Assembly (NCBI RefSeq): GCF_963975745.1
Contig: NZ_CAXBIB010000003.1
Coordinates: forward strand, 124,001-188,000
Length of the DNA stretch: 64,000 bases
DNA from: Parvibaculum sp963975745
GTDB taxonomy: Bacteria; Pseudomonadota; Alphaproteobacteria; Parvibaculales; Parvibaculaceae
Direction of reading: 5' to 3'
Of this stretch, positions 26,961 to 35,210 are shown piece after piece; within the stretch, counting starts at the first letter, position 1; the number at the start of each line of letters is the position of its first letter. The notes under the pieces are model-generated. The model did not search any database. It saw only the letters and a list, made by a program, of their open reading frames with translations, and had not been told where the DNA came from. The position numbers and the translations under genes are program-made.

Positions 26961-27866
26961 ATGACACAGCAGATCGTCACGGCCAACGGTATCGCGATCA
27001 ACATGGAGGACCGGGGGCCGGCCGACGCCACCCCGATCCTGTTCGTCAATGGCTACACCTCGACAATGCTGAGCTGGCCCGAGGAGCTGATGGAAGGCTT
27101 GCGCGCGCAAGGCTTCCGCGTCATCCGCTACGACAATCGCGATGTCGGCAAGTCGGCGAAGTTCTCCGGCCTGCCGAAGATCTCCGACGTCGTTGCGGCG
27201 GTGCGCGAGGGCAAGAAGCCCGACATCCCCTACACACTCGCCGACATGGCGGGTGACGGCATCGGCGTGCTCGACGCGCTTGGGCTGAAGCGCGCCCATG
27301 TCATGGGCATTTCGATGGGCGGCATGATCGTGCAGCGCATGGCGATCCACCACCCCGAACGGCTGATCTCGGTGACCTCGATCATGTCGTCGACCGGAAA
27401 TCCCGATCTGCCGGGGGCCAGCGATGAAGCGCTGAAGGCCTTGCAGGCGCAGCCGCCATCGGAGGAACGCGAAGACGTCATCCGCCATCGCATGAAGGGC
27501 CGGCGCGTCTATCAGAGCCCCGCCTGGCCGAAAACGGAGGACGACCTCTACGCGCTCGTCGCGCGCGAATACGACCACATGTATTACCCCGAAGGTGGGC
27601 AGCGCCAATATGCGGCGATCATGGGCGACGGCAGCCGCGTCGAGGCACTGAAGAAAATCCGCGTGCCGTTCCTGGTCATTCACGGAAAGGCCGACCCGCT
27701 GGTGCCGCATGCCGGCGGCGCGGACACGGCGAAATCCGTGCCGGGTGCCAGGCTCGTCTCGATCGACGGCATGGGCCACGACCTCCCGGTCGAGCTCTGC
27801 CCGCAATATGTCGAGCTGATCACGGGTCACGCCCGCGCGGCCGAAGCGAAACAGGCGGCGGAGTAG
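26961..27866 (+). CDS. Alpha/beta hydrolase (second of tandem pair)
   Basis: 301 residues from the ATG at 26961, four bases after the preceding stop; an earlier in-frame start would lie within the upstream gene. Elbow GISMGGM with Ser118, HGKADPLVPH and DGMGHDLP complete the triad. It shares RVIRYDNRDVG(K/L)SAK, MSSTGNPDLP and SxPGxP segments with its neighbour, so the two arose by tandem duplication. There is no clear ribosome-binding site, suggesting coupling to the first gene. Confidence 0.9.
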   Translation: MTQQIVTANGIAINMEDRGPADATPILFVNGYTSTMLSWPEELMEGLRAQGFRVIRYDNRDVGKSAKFSGLPKISDVVAAVREGKKPDIPYTLADMAGDGIGVLDALGLKRAHVMGISMGGMIVQRMAIHHPERLISVTSIMSSTGNPDLPGASDEALKALQAQPPSEEREDVIRHRMKGRRVYQSPAWPKTEDDLYALVAREYDHMYYPEGGQRQYAAIMGDGSRVEALKKIRVPFLVIHGKADPLVPHAGGADTAKSVPGARLVSIDGMGHDLPVELCPQYVELITGHARAAEAKQAAE

Positions 27867-28379
27867 GGCGCTTCAAGGGTTTTCACGCGAAGGCGCGAAG
27901 ACGCGAAGAAGGAAGGTTTTGCACGCAGAGGCGCAGAGACGCAGAGGTGCCGTGCCCTTGAGGCCGGCCGTGCCTCTATCGTTTCAATGATTGCGCCTGC
28001 GGCGCGAAGGAAGACGGTAATTTTTCGCATCAACCAAAAACACAGTGTCACCCCGGCGAAAGCCGGGGTCCACTCGCTGCGCCGCTTGCCGCAGCGGTTG
28101 ATGGCGTCGATCGCGTGGCAAGAACCGGTGCCCCAAACGCTTGCTGAGGGAACCAATGGATCCCGGCTTTCGCCGGGATGACACTGTTGGGTTGGGAGAG
28201 GTCGTGCCAGACCCACGACATCGCCGGAAGACTCTTCGCGCCGCAGGCGCAATCATTGAAATAATGCAGGCACAGCCGGTCTCAAAAGCACAGCCCCTCT
28301 GCGTCTCTGCACCTCTGCGTGCCAAACCTTTTTTTCTTCTCCGCGCCTCCGCGGCTCCGCGTGAAAACCCTTTCTTCCT
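27867..28379. repeat. Nested palindromic repeat mosaic A
   Basis: Gene-free. Two inverted copies of a repeat of roughly 100 bp (GCACGCAGAGG... through ...GGCGCGAAG; about 27910-28010 and 28233-28330) enclose a second inverted pair. Their inner 28 bp (27982-28009 and 28234-28261) are exact reverse complements. Inside lie two GAAA-loop hairpins, CCCCGGC/GCCGGGG at 28051-28068 and TCCCGGC/GCCGGGA at 28161-28178, again mirror images. The whole block could fold into one long cruciform. No ORF is credible. Confidence 0.8.
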
Positions 28380-29147
28380 TCAAACCTCCGCCGAACCGCC
28401 ATCCACCGGAATGGTCGCACCGGTCGTATAGGCACTTGCCCGCGAGGCGAGGAAGATCGCGACGCCGGCGGCGTCTTCGGGCGTGCCGATGCGGCCCAGC
28501 GGATTGCCGGCCTTGATCGCGTCGCCGAAGCTTTCGAGCGTCGCCTTCATCATCTGGCTCGGGAAGGGCCCCGGCGCGATCGCGTTGACCAGGATGTGTT
28601 CGCGCGCGAGACGCTTGGCGAGATGCCGCGTCAGCATGATGACGCCGGCCTTCGACGAGGAATAGGCATAGGTTTCGAGTTCCGGCGGGGTGATGCCGTT
28701 GACCGAGGCCGTGTTGATGACACGGGCCGGACTTGCGGCGCTGGCGGAAGCGCGCAGCAGCGGCAGCATCTTCTGCGTCAGGAAGAACACGCCCTTGAGG
28801 TTGATGTTCTGCACCTTGTCCCAGCCGCTTTCGGAATATTCGTCGATCGGCTCGCCCCAGGCCGCGCCCGCATTGTTGATCAGCACGTCGAGCTTCGGCT
28901 CGCGTTTGGCCAACTCGGCCGCGATGCCGGCAATGCCTTCCTGCGTGCCGAGGTCGAAGGGCAGCGAAATGCAGGTGCCCTTCTTCGACAGTTCTTCGGC
29001 GAGCTCGTTGCAGGCCTGCGCCTTGCGCGCGGTGATATAGACTTTCGCGCCGTTTTCGACAAAGCCGGTCGCGATCATCTCGCCGATGCCGCGCGACCCG
29101 CCGGTGATCAGCACGGTCTTGCCTTCGACGCTGAAGAGATTTTTCAT
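28380..29147 (-). CDS. SDR oxidoreductase (RhlG/FabG-like)
   Basis: 255 residues. TGGSRGIG (15-22), NNAG (91-94), Ser148 and Y162-S-S-S-K166 are all present. ITARKA after strand 2 has Arg41 and Lys42, suggesting NADP(H). The sequence resembles RhlG-type beta-ketoacyl reductases and gluconate dehydrogenases. AGGGGGAA lies ahead of the start. The stop borders repeat mosaic A directly. Confidence 0.9.
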   Translation of the reverse strand: MKNLFSVEGKTVLITGGSRGIGEMIATGFVENGAKVYITARKAQACNELAEELSKKGTCISLPFDLGTQEGIAGIAAELAKREPKLDVLINNAGAAWGEPIDEYSESGWDKVQNINLKGVFFLTQKMLPLLRASASAASPARVINTASVNGITPPELETYAYSSSKAGVIMLTRHLAKRLAREHILVNAIAPGPFPSQMMKATLESFGDAIKAGNPLGRIGTPEDAAGVAIFLASRASAYTTGATIPVDGGSAEV

Positions 29148-29231
29148 TGAGGCGTTCCCCCTGTTCGGATTTTCAATGGCGGGAAGCTAGCTGACGCAGG
29201 GGAAATCGGCAAACGAGGAGGCTCTTTTCTT

Positions 29232-29257
29232 CCCACCCTCCCCTGGGGGAGGGTGGG
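29232..29257. repeat. G-rich palindrome
   Basis: Perfect 12-bp inverted repeat CCCACCCTCCCC / GGGGAGGGTGGG with a 2-base centre, between the SDR gene (start 29147) and the GNAT gene (stop 29282). There is no T-tract on either side, so I call it a palindromic repeat rather than a terminator. Confidence 0.6.
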
Positions 29258-29281
29258 AAGGGGAGTCGAAATCTTTTCTCC

Positions 29282-29740
29282 TCACTCCGCCAGCCGTTTC
29301 GACATCAGCGTGCGGCCCGAATCCGCGTAGCCGCGCCCGTCATAGAGCCGCCGCGCCCGGGCGTTGTGGAGTTCCACCTCGAGATGCAGATAGCGGATGC
29401 CGGCTTCCTTCGCCGCCCGCTCGGCCACATCCATCACCGCACGGCCCAGCCCGCGCCCGCGATACGCCTCCACCAGATGCAATTCGTCGATGAAGCCGTC
29501 GGTGCCGCCATATTCGACCGAGAAGCCGAGCGACAGCACCAGATAGCCGGCAATCGCGTCGCCGTCGCGGATGATGAAGGCCCGCGCATTGGGCTCGCCC
29601 GCGCAAAGGCGGTCGAGCGCCGGGCCCTGCTCGGCCGCGTCGTATTCATGCCCGTCAAAGGCGTAATAGTCGCGCACCAGCGCTTCCAGCACCGCGCGGT
29701 CGGCCGGCGTGACGGGGTCGAATGTCAGGGCGTCGCTCAT
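29282..29740 (-). CDS. GNAT-family N-acetyltransferase
   Basis: 152 residues. Acetyl-CoA motif EAYRGRGLGRAVMDVAERAA and the C-terminal VELHNARARRLYDGRGYAD are clear GNAT features. GFIDELHLVE is motif C/A junction. Acceptor unknown; some relatives are diamine or aminoglycoside acetyltransferases, but nothing here decides. It is flanked by repeats on both sides. Confidence 0.88.
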   Translation of the reverse strand: MSDALTFDPVTPADRAVLEALVRDYYAFDGHEYDAAEQGPALDRLCAGEPNARAFIIRDGDAIAGYLVLSLGFSVEYGGTDGFIDELHLVEAYRGRGLGRAVMDVAERAAKEAGIRYLHLEVELHNARARRLYDGRGYADSGRTLMSKRLAE

Positions 29741-29764
29741 GGCCGGAATTTATCGGCCCGGCGA

Positions 29765-30315
29765 TCCTCCGTGGTCAAATGAAAAAATGTGAGAAAGAAA
29801 GGATTTTGCACGCGGAGCCGCGGAGAAGAGGAGAAGGAAGAAAGTAAGGGTTTGCACGCAGAGGCGCAGAGACGCAGAGGGGCTGCATCCGTGAGGTCGG
29901 CTGTGCCTTCACCATTTCAATGATTGCGCCTGCGGCGCGAAGGAAGGGAAAAAGGTCGTCATTGCGAGGAGCGAAGCGACGAAGCAATCCAGAGGCCGCA
30001 AGCGCCGCGTTTGCCGCATCTGGATTGCTTCGGCCTTTCAGGCCTCGCAATGACGCGGTGTTTTTCCGTGGCAGATACGGCAGGCACCCGGCGCGTAGCG
30101 CCAAAAAGCCTTCTCTTTCGTCGCTGCGGCTCCGCCTATGCATCTGGTTGGGGCGACGCAGAGCCTTACCCACACATGCGGCCCCTCTGCGTCTTCCTCC
30201 TGCGCTGCTTCGCAGCTACGGAGGACAGGCTGCGCCTCTGCGTGAATCCTTCTCTCTTCCTCCTCCGCGGCTCCGCGTCTCCGCGTGAAAAATCCTTCCT
30301 TCCTTCCTTCCTTCA
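29765..30315. repeat. Nested palindromic repeat mosaic B
   Basis: Gene-free. Starts with another copy of the mosaic-A arm, including the same exact 28-bp core (29915-29942), followed by a long inverted pair: 13-bp arms at 29957-29969 / 30043-30055 and 29981-29993 / 30019-30031 (the GTCATTGCGAGG type with an internal GAAGCAATCCAGA stem). The right half repeats the CTCTGCGTC and CCGCGTCTCCGCG motifs in the other orientation and holds a 38-bp segment (30193-30230) that recurs almost identically at 35332-35369. Confidence 0.8.
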
Positions 30316-30346
30316 AACAAAAAGGGCGCCCCGTGAGGCGCCCTTT
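30316..30346 (-). terminator. Rho-independent terminator of the acyl-CoA dehydrogenase gene
   Basis: On the minus strand a 10-bp stem AAAGGGCGCC / GGCGCCCTTT (arms 30337-30346 and 30321-30330) is followed by a T-rich tract. It lies 21 bp after the stop codon at 30368. Confidence 0.85.
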
Positions 30347-30367
30347 CCTTGTCCCCTGCAACCCGCC

Positions 30368-32218
30368 TCAGAAGGCGGCCGCGTCGAGCGCCATGTAGCC
30401 GTCGGCGCCCTGTTTGGCGCGTTCGAGCCAGCTTGCGGTCATCGGCATTTCGCGTTCCATCCAGTAGCGCGCCAGCACCAGCTTGCGCTCGTAGAAGGCC
30501 TTGTTGCCTTCGCCGGCCGCGAGCTTGGCCTGCGCGATCTTGGCCATCCGCGCCCACATCCACCCCAAGGCCACCGTGCCGAAAATGTTCAGCATGTCGT
30601 AGGAGGCAGCGCCCGCATTGTCGTAATTCTTCGGCGCGTTCTCCATCAGCCAGCCGGCCGCCTCGCCGAGGCGCTTGTAGCCGGTCTGCAAGGGCTCGAT
30701 GAAGGGCTTCATCGCGGCGTCGCCTTCGTTCTCCTTGATGAATTCCTCGATCTTGGCAAAGAAGGTCATCGTCGCGCGGCCGCCCTTGGCCGTCATCTTG
30801 CGGCCGACGAGATCGAGCGCCTGGATGCCGTTGGCGCCTTCATAGACCTGGTTGATGCGCGCATCGCGCACGAACTGTTCCATGCCGTGGTCGCGGACAT
30901 AGCCATGCCCGCCGAACACCTGCATCGAGTCGTTGGCCGCCTGGAAGCCGCGGTCGGTGAAGAAGGCCTTGATCACCGGCGTCATCAGCTGGGCGAGGTC
31001 GGCCGCTTCCTCGCGTTCCTTCTCGTCCTTGCCGAAGACCTGCAGCGTGAACAGCATCGAGACATACATGGCCAGCGCCCGGGCGCCTTCCACGAACGAA
31101 CGCGACGAGATCAAGAGCCGCCGCACATCCGGGAACACCATGATCGGGTCGGCCGCCTGGTCGGGGTTCTTGGCGCCGGTCAGCGCGCGGCCCGCCAGGC
31201 GCTCATTCGCGTAAGCCACGCCGTTCTGGTACGCCACTTCGCCGATCGCGATGCCCTGGATGCCGACGCCCATGCGCGCGCCGTTCATCATGCCGAACAT
31301 GCCGGCCATGCCGGCCGATTTCGACTTTTTCACTTCGCCGGTCTCGGTCTTCTTTTCCGGCGGCCGGCCGCCGAGGCGATAGGCGACGGCCTCGTCGAAA
31401 TTCAAGACGGCCGTCGCGTTGCCCTTGATGCCCATCTTCTTCTCGATCGAGCCGCAGCTCACGCCGTTGCGGCCCTTGATCGCGCCGGTCTCCTTGTCCA
31501 CCAGCATCTTCGGCACCATGAAGAAATTGACGGTCGAGAGATCGTTGGCGAGCTTGCCGTCCGCGTCCGGCACTTTCGCGATCACCATATGGATGATGTT
31601 GTCGGTCATGTCGTGATCGCCGCCCGAGATGAAGATCTTGGTGCCGGTGATGCGGTAGGTGCCGTCTTCCTGTTCGACGGCCTTGGTCTTCATCAGCTTC
31701 AGGTCGGTGCCGCAATGCGGTTCCGTCAGGCACATCGTGCCGGTCCATTCGCCCGAGATCATCTTCTTCGCCACATGTTCCTTCATCCAGGGCTCGCCGG
31801 TCGCCCAGAGCGCCGAATAGGCCGCCGTCGTCAGGCCCGGATACATCGCGAAGGCCTGGTTCGCCGACATGCCCATTTCGGTGAAGGCGAAGGTCACGAC
31901 CGAGGGCAGCCCCGCGCCGCCGGCATCTTCCGGCGCGCCGAGGCGGTTCCAGCCATCCTCGCAATATTTCTGGAAGGCTTCCTTGAAGCCGGGCGGCGTG
32001 CGCACGACGCCGTTCTCCAGCACGCAGCCATGCTCGTCGCCCACCTGGTTCAGCGGCTGCAGAACCTCCTCGCAGAATTTCGCGCCGCCTTCGAGGATCG
32101 CCGACGTCATGTCGGGCGTCAGCTCGCCGAAGCCCGGCACATCGCCGCGCTTGTCGATTTCCAGCAGCTCGTGGAACAGGAAGAGGAAATCTTCCACGGG
32201 GGCCTTGTAGCTCGGCAT
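30368..32218 (-). CDS. Acyl-CoA dehydrogenase, DmdC/AcdA-like long form
   Basis: 616 residues, longer than ordinary 380-residue ACADs because of a C-terminal extension domain (from about residue 475). The FAD-binding segment is CLTEPHCGTDLKLMKTKA and the catalytic-base region INQVYEGANGIQALDLVGRK; FGGHGYVRDHGMEQ precedes it. The N-terminal MPSYKAPVEDFLFLFHELL is typical of 3-methylmercaptopropionyl-CoA dehydrogenase (DmdC) and its paralogues. AAGGAG precedes the ATG. Dimethylsulfoniopropionate use cannot be concluded, since DmdC-like paralogues also act on fatty acyl-CoAs. Confidence 0.9.
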   Translation of the reverse strand: MPSYKAPVEDFLFLFHELLEIDKRGDVPGFGELTPDMTSAILEGGAKFCEEVLQPLNQVGDEHGCVLENGVVRTPPGFKEAFQKYCEDGWNRLGAPEDAGGAGLPSVVTFAFTEMGMSANQAFAMYPGLTTAAYSALWATGEPWMKEHVAKKMISGEWTGTMCLTEPHCGTDLKLMKTKAVEQEDGTYRITGTKIFISGGDHDMTDNIIHMVIAKVPDADGKLANDLSTVNFFMVPKMLVDKETGAIKGRNGVSCGSIEKKMGIKGNATAVLNFDEAVAYRLGGRPPEKKTETGEVKKSKSAGMAGMFGMMNGARMGVGIQGIAIGEVAYQNGVAYANERLAGRALTGAKNPDQAADPIMVFPDVRRLLISSRSFVEGARALAMYVSMLFTLQVFGKDEKEREEAADLAQLMTPVIKAFFTDRGFQAANDSMQVFGGHGYVRDHGMEQFVRDARINQVYEGANGIQALDLVGRKMTAKGGRATMTFFAKIEEFIKENEGDAAMKPFIEPLQTGYKRLGEAAGWLMENAPKNYDNAGAASYDMLNIFGTVALGWMWARMAKIAQAKLAAGEGNKAFYERKLVLARYWMEREMPMTASWLERAKQGADGYMALDAAAF

Positions 32219-32978
32219 CGGGGGCTCCTTCGGTTTACAGAATTGTCAGCAGACGCGGCGGAATATGGCCGAGCCCGGCGCATTTGTCGAGCATGACGCA
32301 AGGGCAGCCCGCGCGCCGCCGCCCCGCGCCCGCCGCAATCTGCCTACGCAAGGAAAACGCCCGCGGATCTGCCGCTGCAAGGCGCGGAGTGCGACTCCGC
32401 AAGACGGGGTGTCGACCGGCATGTGCGCCTCGAGCACAGGCATTCACGGCAAGCATGTCGCAAACGCGCCCGGCGCAAACACACCCACAGCAAACACACA
32501 CACAGGTGTCACCCCGGCGAAAGCCGGCCTGCACCCGCGTTGGCCCCCGACATCCCCACCATTGTCATTGCCGGGCCGGACCGAAGGTCCGTGACCCGGC
32601 AATCCAGAAGCCGCCGTCAGGCGGCGTCTCGCTTCGCAAGGATTCGGGCGGGAAACACAACGCACACAGACGAGGTTTGCGTGCCGCGCAAACACACCCA
32701 AAACCGTCATTCCGGCGCCTGTCCCGGCGAAAGCCGGGAACACCGGAATCAATGGACCTCTCGCCGTGTTCAGGTGCCAAGGAAAAATTCGCGCGAAGAC
32801 GCGAAGCTCGCGCGCCGCGCACGACGCAACAAACGGCGGTGCTCACCGAAAACGGGCGATGCCGAACGTTAGCACTCGCACTCACCACAAAACGTCATGG
32901 GCCCCGAAGGCGGGCCATCCACGAATTTCTTGCATGTTGCAGCGGGCGGCTCAGGGTCGTGCCTTGCTCCACGCAGCG
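32219..32978. repeat. Repeat-rich intergenic DNA (mosaic C)
   Basis: 760 bases without a credible gene. Contains a CA-rich tract (32475-32506), three different REP-type palindromes at 32514-32527, 32567-32602 and 32709-32749, and the 13-mer GCAAACACACCCA twice (near 32476 and 32686). The palindromes begin with the GTCA(C/T) start seen in mosaics A and B. It forms the left flank of the AT-richer ParA-HEPN islet. Confidence 0.65.
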
Positions 32979-33581
32979 CTACCATTGAACAACGATTGAA
33001 TAGGTGTGTTGGATATGCGAGGCGATACCACTATCAGTCGCAGATACCAAATGCCGCAGAAGATCCTCAGAGTCCTTTACACCGGAATTTGTCAGGCGAA
33101 CCTTACCCGACGGACTTTGCGTCCATGGGTAGGTTGGCACAGGAAAGCCATGTGCGAAGCTGTGTCTAACTTTCAGAATTTGATTCAGCAATTGCGACAC
33201 TTGTAGCACGGTCAAGCGGCGCCTTTTCCAACCCCAGTCACCGTAAGGATCATAGCCCGTACACTTAACAATCAGCTCTCTGGAATTCTCAAAGTTGGCT
33301 GTATTGAACTTATTAAGTTTGAACCCTGAGAAATCCTCAGCCAATGCCTTCATCGCCAGAAACTTCTGATCGCCTGCAATTACAACTACTGAGTAAAAAT
33401 TTCTGACGATATTGTTCAAATATGCATCCCACGCAGCAACGGAGAGTGCCAGCGATGCATGATAGTAAACTTGGCGGGCGGCGGCATTCCGGTCATCGGT
33501 CCGGGCCGAGACGGCAGACAATCTCAAACTCTTTGCATTTTCGAATGCCTGGTCCGCGCTCTGAAATGCTGGTGACGGCAC
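32979..33581 (-). CDS. HEPN-domain protein, putative RNase effector
   Basis: 200 residues, helical. The motif KVRHSFAHG (137-145) contains R139-x4-H144, the catalytic RX4-6H signature of HEPN ribonucleases, and the upstream helix ASLALSVAAWDAYLNNIVRN resembles RiboL-PSP/MAE_28990-type HEPN proteins. No signal peptide or membrane segment. It starts 15 bp after the stop of the ParA-like ATPase gene and is probably cotranscribed. Base composition is visibly less GC-rich than flanking genes, indicating transfer. HEPN proteins are frequent toxins in anti-phage systems; whether this one cleaves RNA, and how the ATPase controls it, is inference. Confidence 0.75.
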   Translation of the reverse strand: MPSPAFQSADQAFENAKSLRLSAVSARTDDRNAAARQVYYHASLALSVAAWDAYLNNIVRNFYSVVVIAGDQKFLAMKALAEDFSGFKLNKFNTANFENSRELIVKCTGYDPYGDWGWKRRRLTVLQVSQLLNQILKVRHSFAHGFPVPTYPWTQSPSGKVRLTNSGVKDSEDLLRHLVSATDSGIASHIQHTYSIVVQW

Positions 33582-33596
33582 TGCTCTTTCCTCGAA

Positions 33597-34631
33597 TTAG
33601 AGCATGTCGACAAACTTTGACAGTGCGACCTTGTATCGATTTAGCGGTCCTACGTTGATTTGAACTCTTTCGGCACCCATGCTCTTTGGGCCTGGCTTAA
33701 GCATATGGAGTGGAGTGCCGGTCGTCGCTGCAACAATGCTGGCGCTGTGATAATCGGGAATTTCCACGAACGACTGCCTTAGTGGTTTTCCCGGCGACGC
33801 AAAAATGCTTCGCCGCATTTCATGGATTTTCTTGACTGTATCTTTGATCCGCCTGCTGCTTACTTCGAACGCTTTTGACGGTTTGTCCTCATAGTAGGTC
33901 ACTCGGTTGCTGACAAATGTATGAAGGGTCGGGGTGGCCACGCCTTCATCGCCCGCGCGCTGCGCAAAATTTATGCGCGAGTATTGCGAAATGTGAGAAT
34001 CACCAACTCCGTAAAGAAGAGCGGCAATGTTCTCGACAGCTCTTCGTGAACTGTCATCTGCGGTGAAGGGAACGACTACATAGTCGGCAGCGACAACTGC
34101 CAATTGTGTGTAGATCGCAAAACTTGGATTGCAGTCGATAAAAAAAGCACTGTCGCGACTGCCGCTTCTATTTCTCAAAGCGAAGACCAAGTCTTTAAGC
34201 CATCCTTGGACGAGCTTCCACGCTGTTACCGGAATTGCAAGTTGCGAGGTTTGACGAATTGCTTCAGCAACTATCTCCAGCAAATTGTCGCCGCAGATGA
34301 GATAAACATTTCTCGGTATTGCGGGATTGGGGTGGTGGGGTGCGGAAACATAGGAATCAATTTCCGGAATCATGTGAAATGGCGAACTAAGCCGTTCCTC
34401 GATATAGCCGGCAACCGATGCCCTCGGAGTTCTCTCCAGCAGCTTGTTCATCGCCTTCCCGCCCACGTTGAAGCCGCCCAGCAATGTTTCGGATACGTTT
34501 GCTTGGGGGCACATATCTATGACGTATACGTCGGCATCCGGATGACGATGCGCGTACTCGCAAGCGGCTACAAAACATAAGAAGCTCTTTCCAACGCCAC
34601 CTTTGTTGTTCCAAAAAGCATATGCCGTCAT
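33597..34631 (-). CDS. ParA/MinD-like ATPase (AAA_31 type)
   Basis: 344 residues from the ATG at 34631, which puts the deviant Walker A loop at the usual N-terminal position (FWNNKGGVGKSFL, residues 6-18). An ATG at 34679 would add 16 residues. Walker A' is VIDMCPQANVS and Walker B FFIDCNPSFAIYTQ, the latter differing from the usual DxPP. The remaining C-terminal third (SSRRIKDTVKKIHEMRR and following) has no recognised domain. No parB, parS-like array or replication gene is nearby, so chromosome or plasmid partitioning is unlikely. It precedes the HEPN gene by 15 bp and has the same AT-richer composition. Confidence 0.8.
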   Translation of the reverse strand: MTAYAFWNNKGGVGKSFLCFVAACEYAHRHPDADVYVIDMCPQANVSETLLGGFNVGGKAMNKLLERTPRASVAGYIEERLSSPFHMIPEIDSYVSAPHHPNPAIPRNVYLICGDNLLEIVAEAIRQTSQLAIPVTAWKLVQGWLKDLVFALRNRSGSRDSAFFIDCNPSFAIYTQLAVVAADYVVVPFTADDSSRRAVENIAALLYGVGDSHISQYSRINFAQRAGDEGVATPTLHTFVSNRVTYYEDKPSKAFEVSSRRIKDTVKKIHEMRRSIFASPGKPLRQSFVEIPDYHSASIVAATTGTPLHMLKPGPKSMGAERVQINVGPLNRYKVALSKFVDML

Positions 34632-34680
34632 TTGATGTGTCCCGCGATGTGGAGTGTCCGTGAATTTAAAAATGTACAAA

Positions 34681-34706
34681 CAATTAAGGTCTTAAATTTG
34701 TTTAAG
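34681..34706. promoter_or_regulatory. Inverted repeats upstream of the ParA-like gene
   Basis: CTTAAA-TTTG-TTTAAG (34691-34706) is a perfect 6-bp inverted repeat overlapping a second imperfect one that begins with CAATTAAGGTC. It sits 50-75 bp upstream of the preferred ATG in AT-rich DNA, where an operator or promoter would be. CAATTAAGGTC recurs at 34893-34903. Confidence 0.4.
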
Positions 34707-34895
34707 ATTCGGCGTTGTAGCCTAGGGAGGCCATGGTCTGTCGCTCCGAGGCGAGGATGCATGAACTTTCTCACTGTGGGAAGCGGCGTCTAGCGCTTTG
34801 TTGAATGGCCGCTTGTAAAGACCTTGTGAATTTGCCTTTTTCTTCATGCTGAAATCTAAATCTGACTGCCTTTGTGCTGACCATTGTGTGCTCAA

Positions 34896-35210
34896 TTAAG
34901 GTCGGCAATGTCGGAACTTTCGTGCATGTGTAGCCCTTGCCGTGTAGGGCTTCTCACAAATCATTGCGCACCCCGCCTTGCTCGCAAGCCGCGTCAGCCT
35001 ATCAAGGCGGAAACTTCCGATACGTCCTTTCAGCAATTCGCTGAGGCGCGGTTGCGAGATGCCGAGGCGCTTCGCTGCTTCGGCTTGCGTAAGGTCCCAC
35101 ACCGCCACGCGGTCGCGCAGCGCGATGGCGAGGTCGGCGCGCAGGCGCATCGTCTCGGCCTCCGCCTTGTCCTTCGCGATCGTCTGCCAGATGTCGGGTT
35201 TGGCTTTCAT
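34896..35210 (-). CDS. XRE/HigA-type helix-turn-helix antitoxin-like protein
   Basis: 104 residues. The HTH is LTQAEAAKRLGISQPRLSEL (about 40-59), preceded by a helical stretch, as in HTH_37-type antitoxins whose partner RelE/HigB toxin gene normally lies just upstream. Upstream here (35211-35395) is only repeat DNA with no toxin-like frame, so this appears to be an orphan. The C-terminal KPYTARATHARKFRHCRP is atypical and may be a replaced tail. GGGA lies before the ATG. Confidence 0.75.
   Translation of the reverse strand: MKAKPDIWQTIAKDKAEAETMRLRADLAIALRDRVAVWDLTQAEAAKRLGISQPRLSELLKGRIGSFRLDRLTRLASKAGCAMICEKPYTARATHARKFRHCRP

Noticed and set aside
30368..32218. Assigning DmdC and dimethylsulfoniopropionate metabolism
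   Set aside because: The long ACAD family includes many fatty-acyl paralogues and no dmdA, dmdB or dmdD gene lies nearby.
29924..32296. 790-codon plus-strand frame opposite the acyl-CoA dehydrogenase gene
   Set aside because: Begins in repeat DNA and shows no recognisable protein; the minus strand carries an intact ACAD.
32475..32700. Short repeated CA-rich units that resemble a CRISPR array at first glance
   Set aside because: Units differ in length and spacing, there are no uniform spacers, and no cas genes are present.
33597..34631. ParA gene as part of a plasmid or chromosome partition locus
   Set aside because: No parB gene, no parS-like inverted repeats and no replication gene nearby; Walker B region deviates and the neighbour is an HEPN protein.
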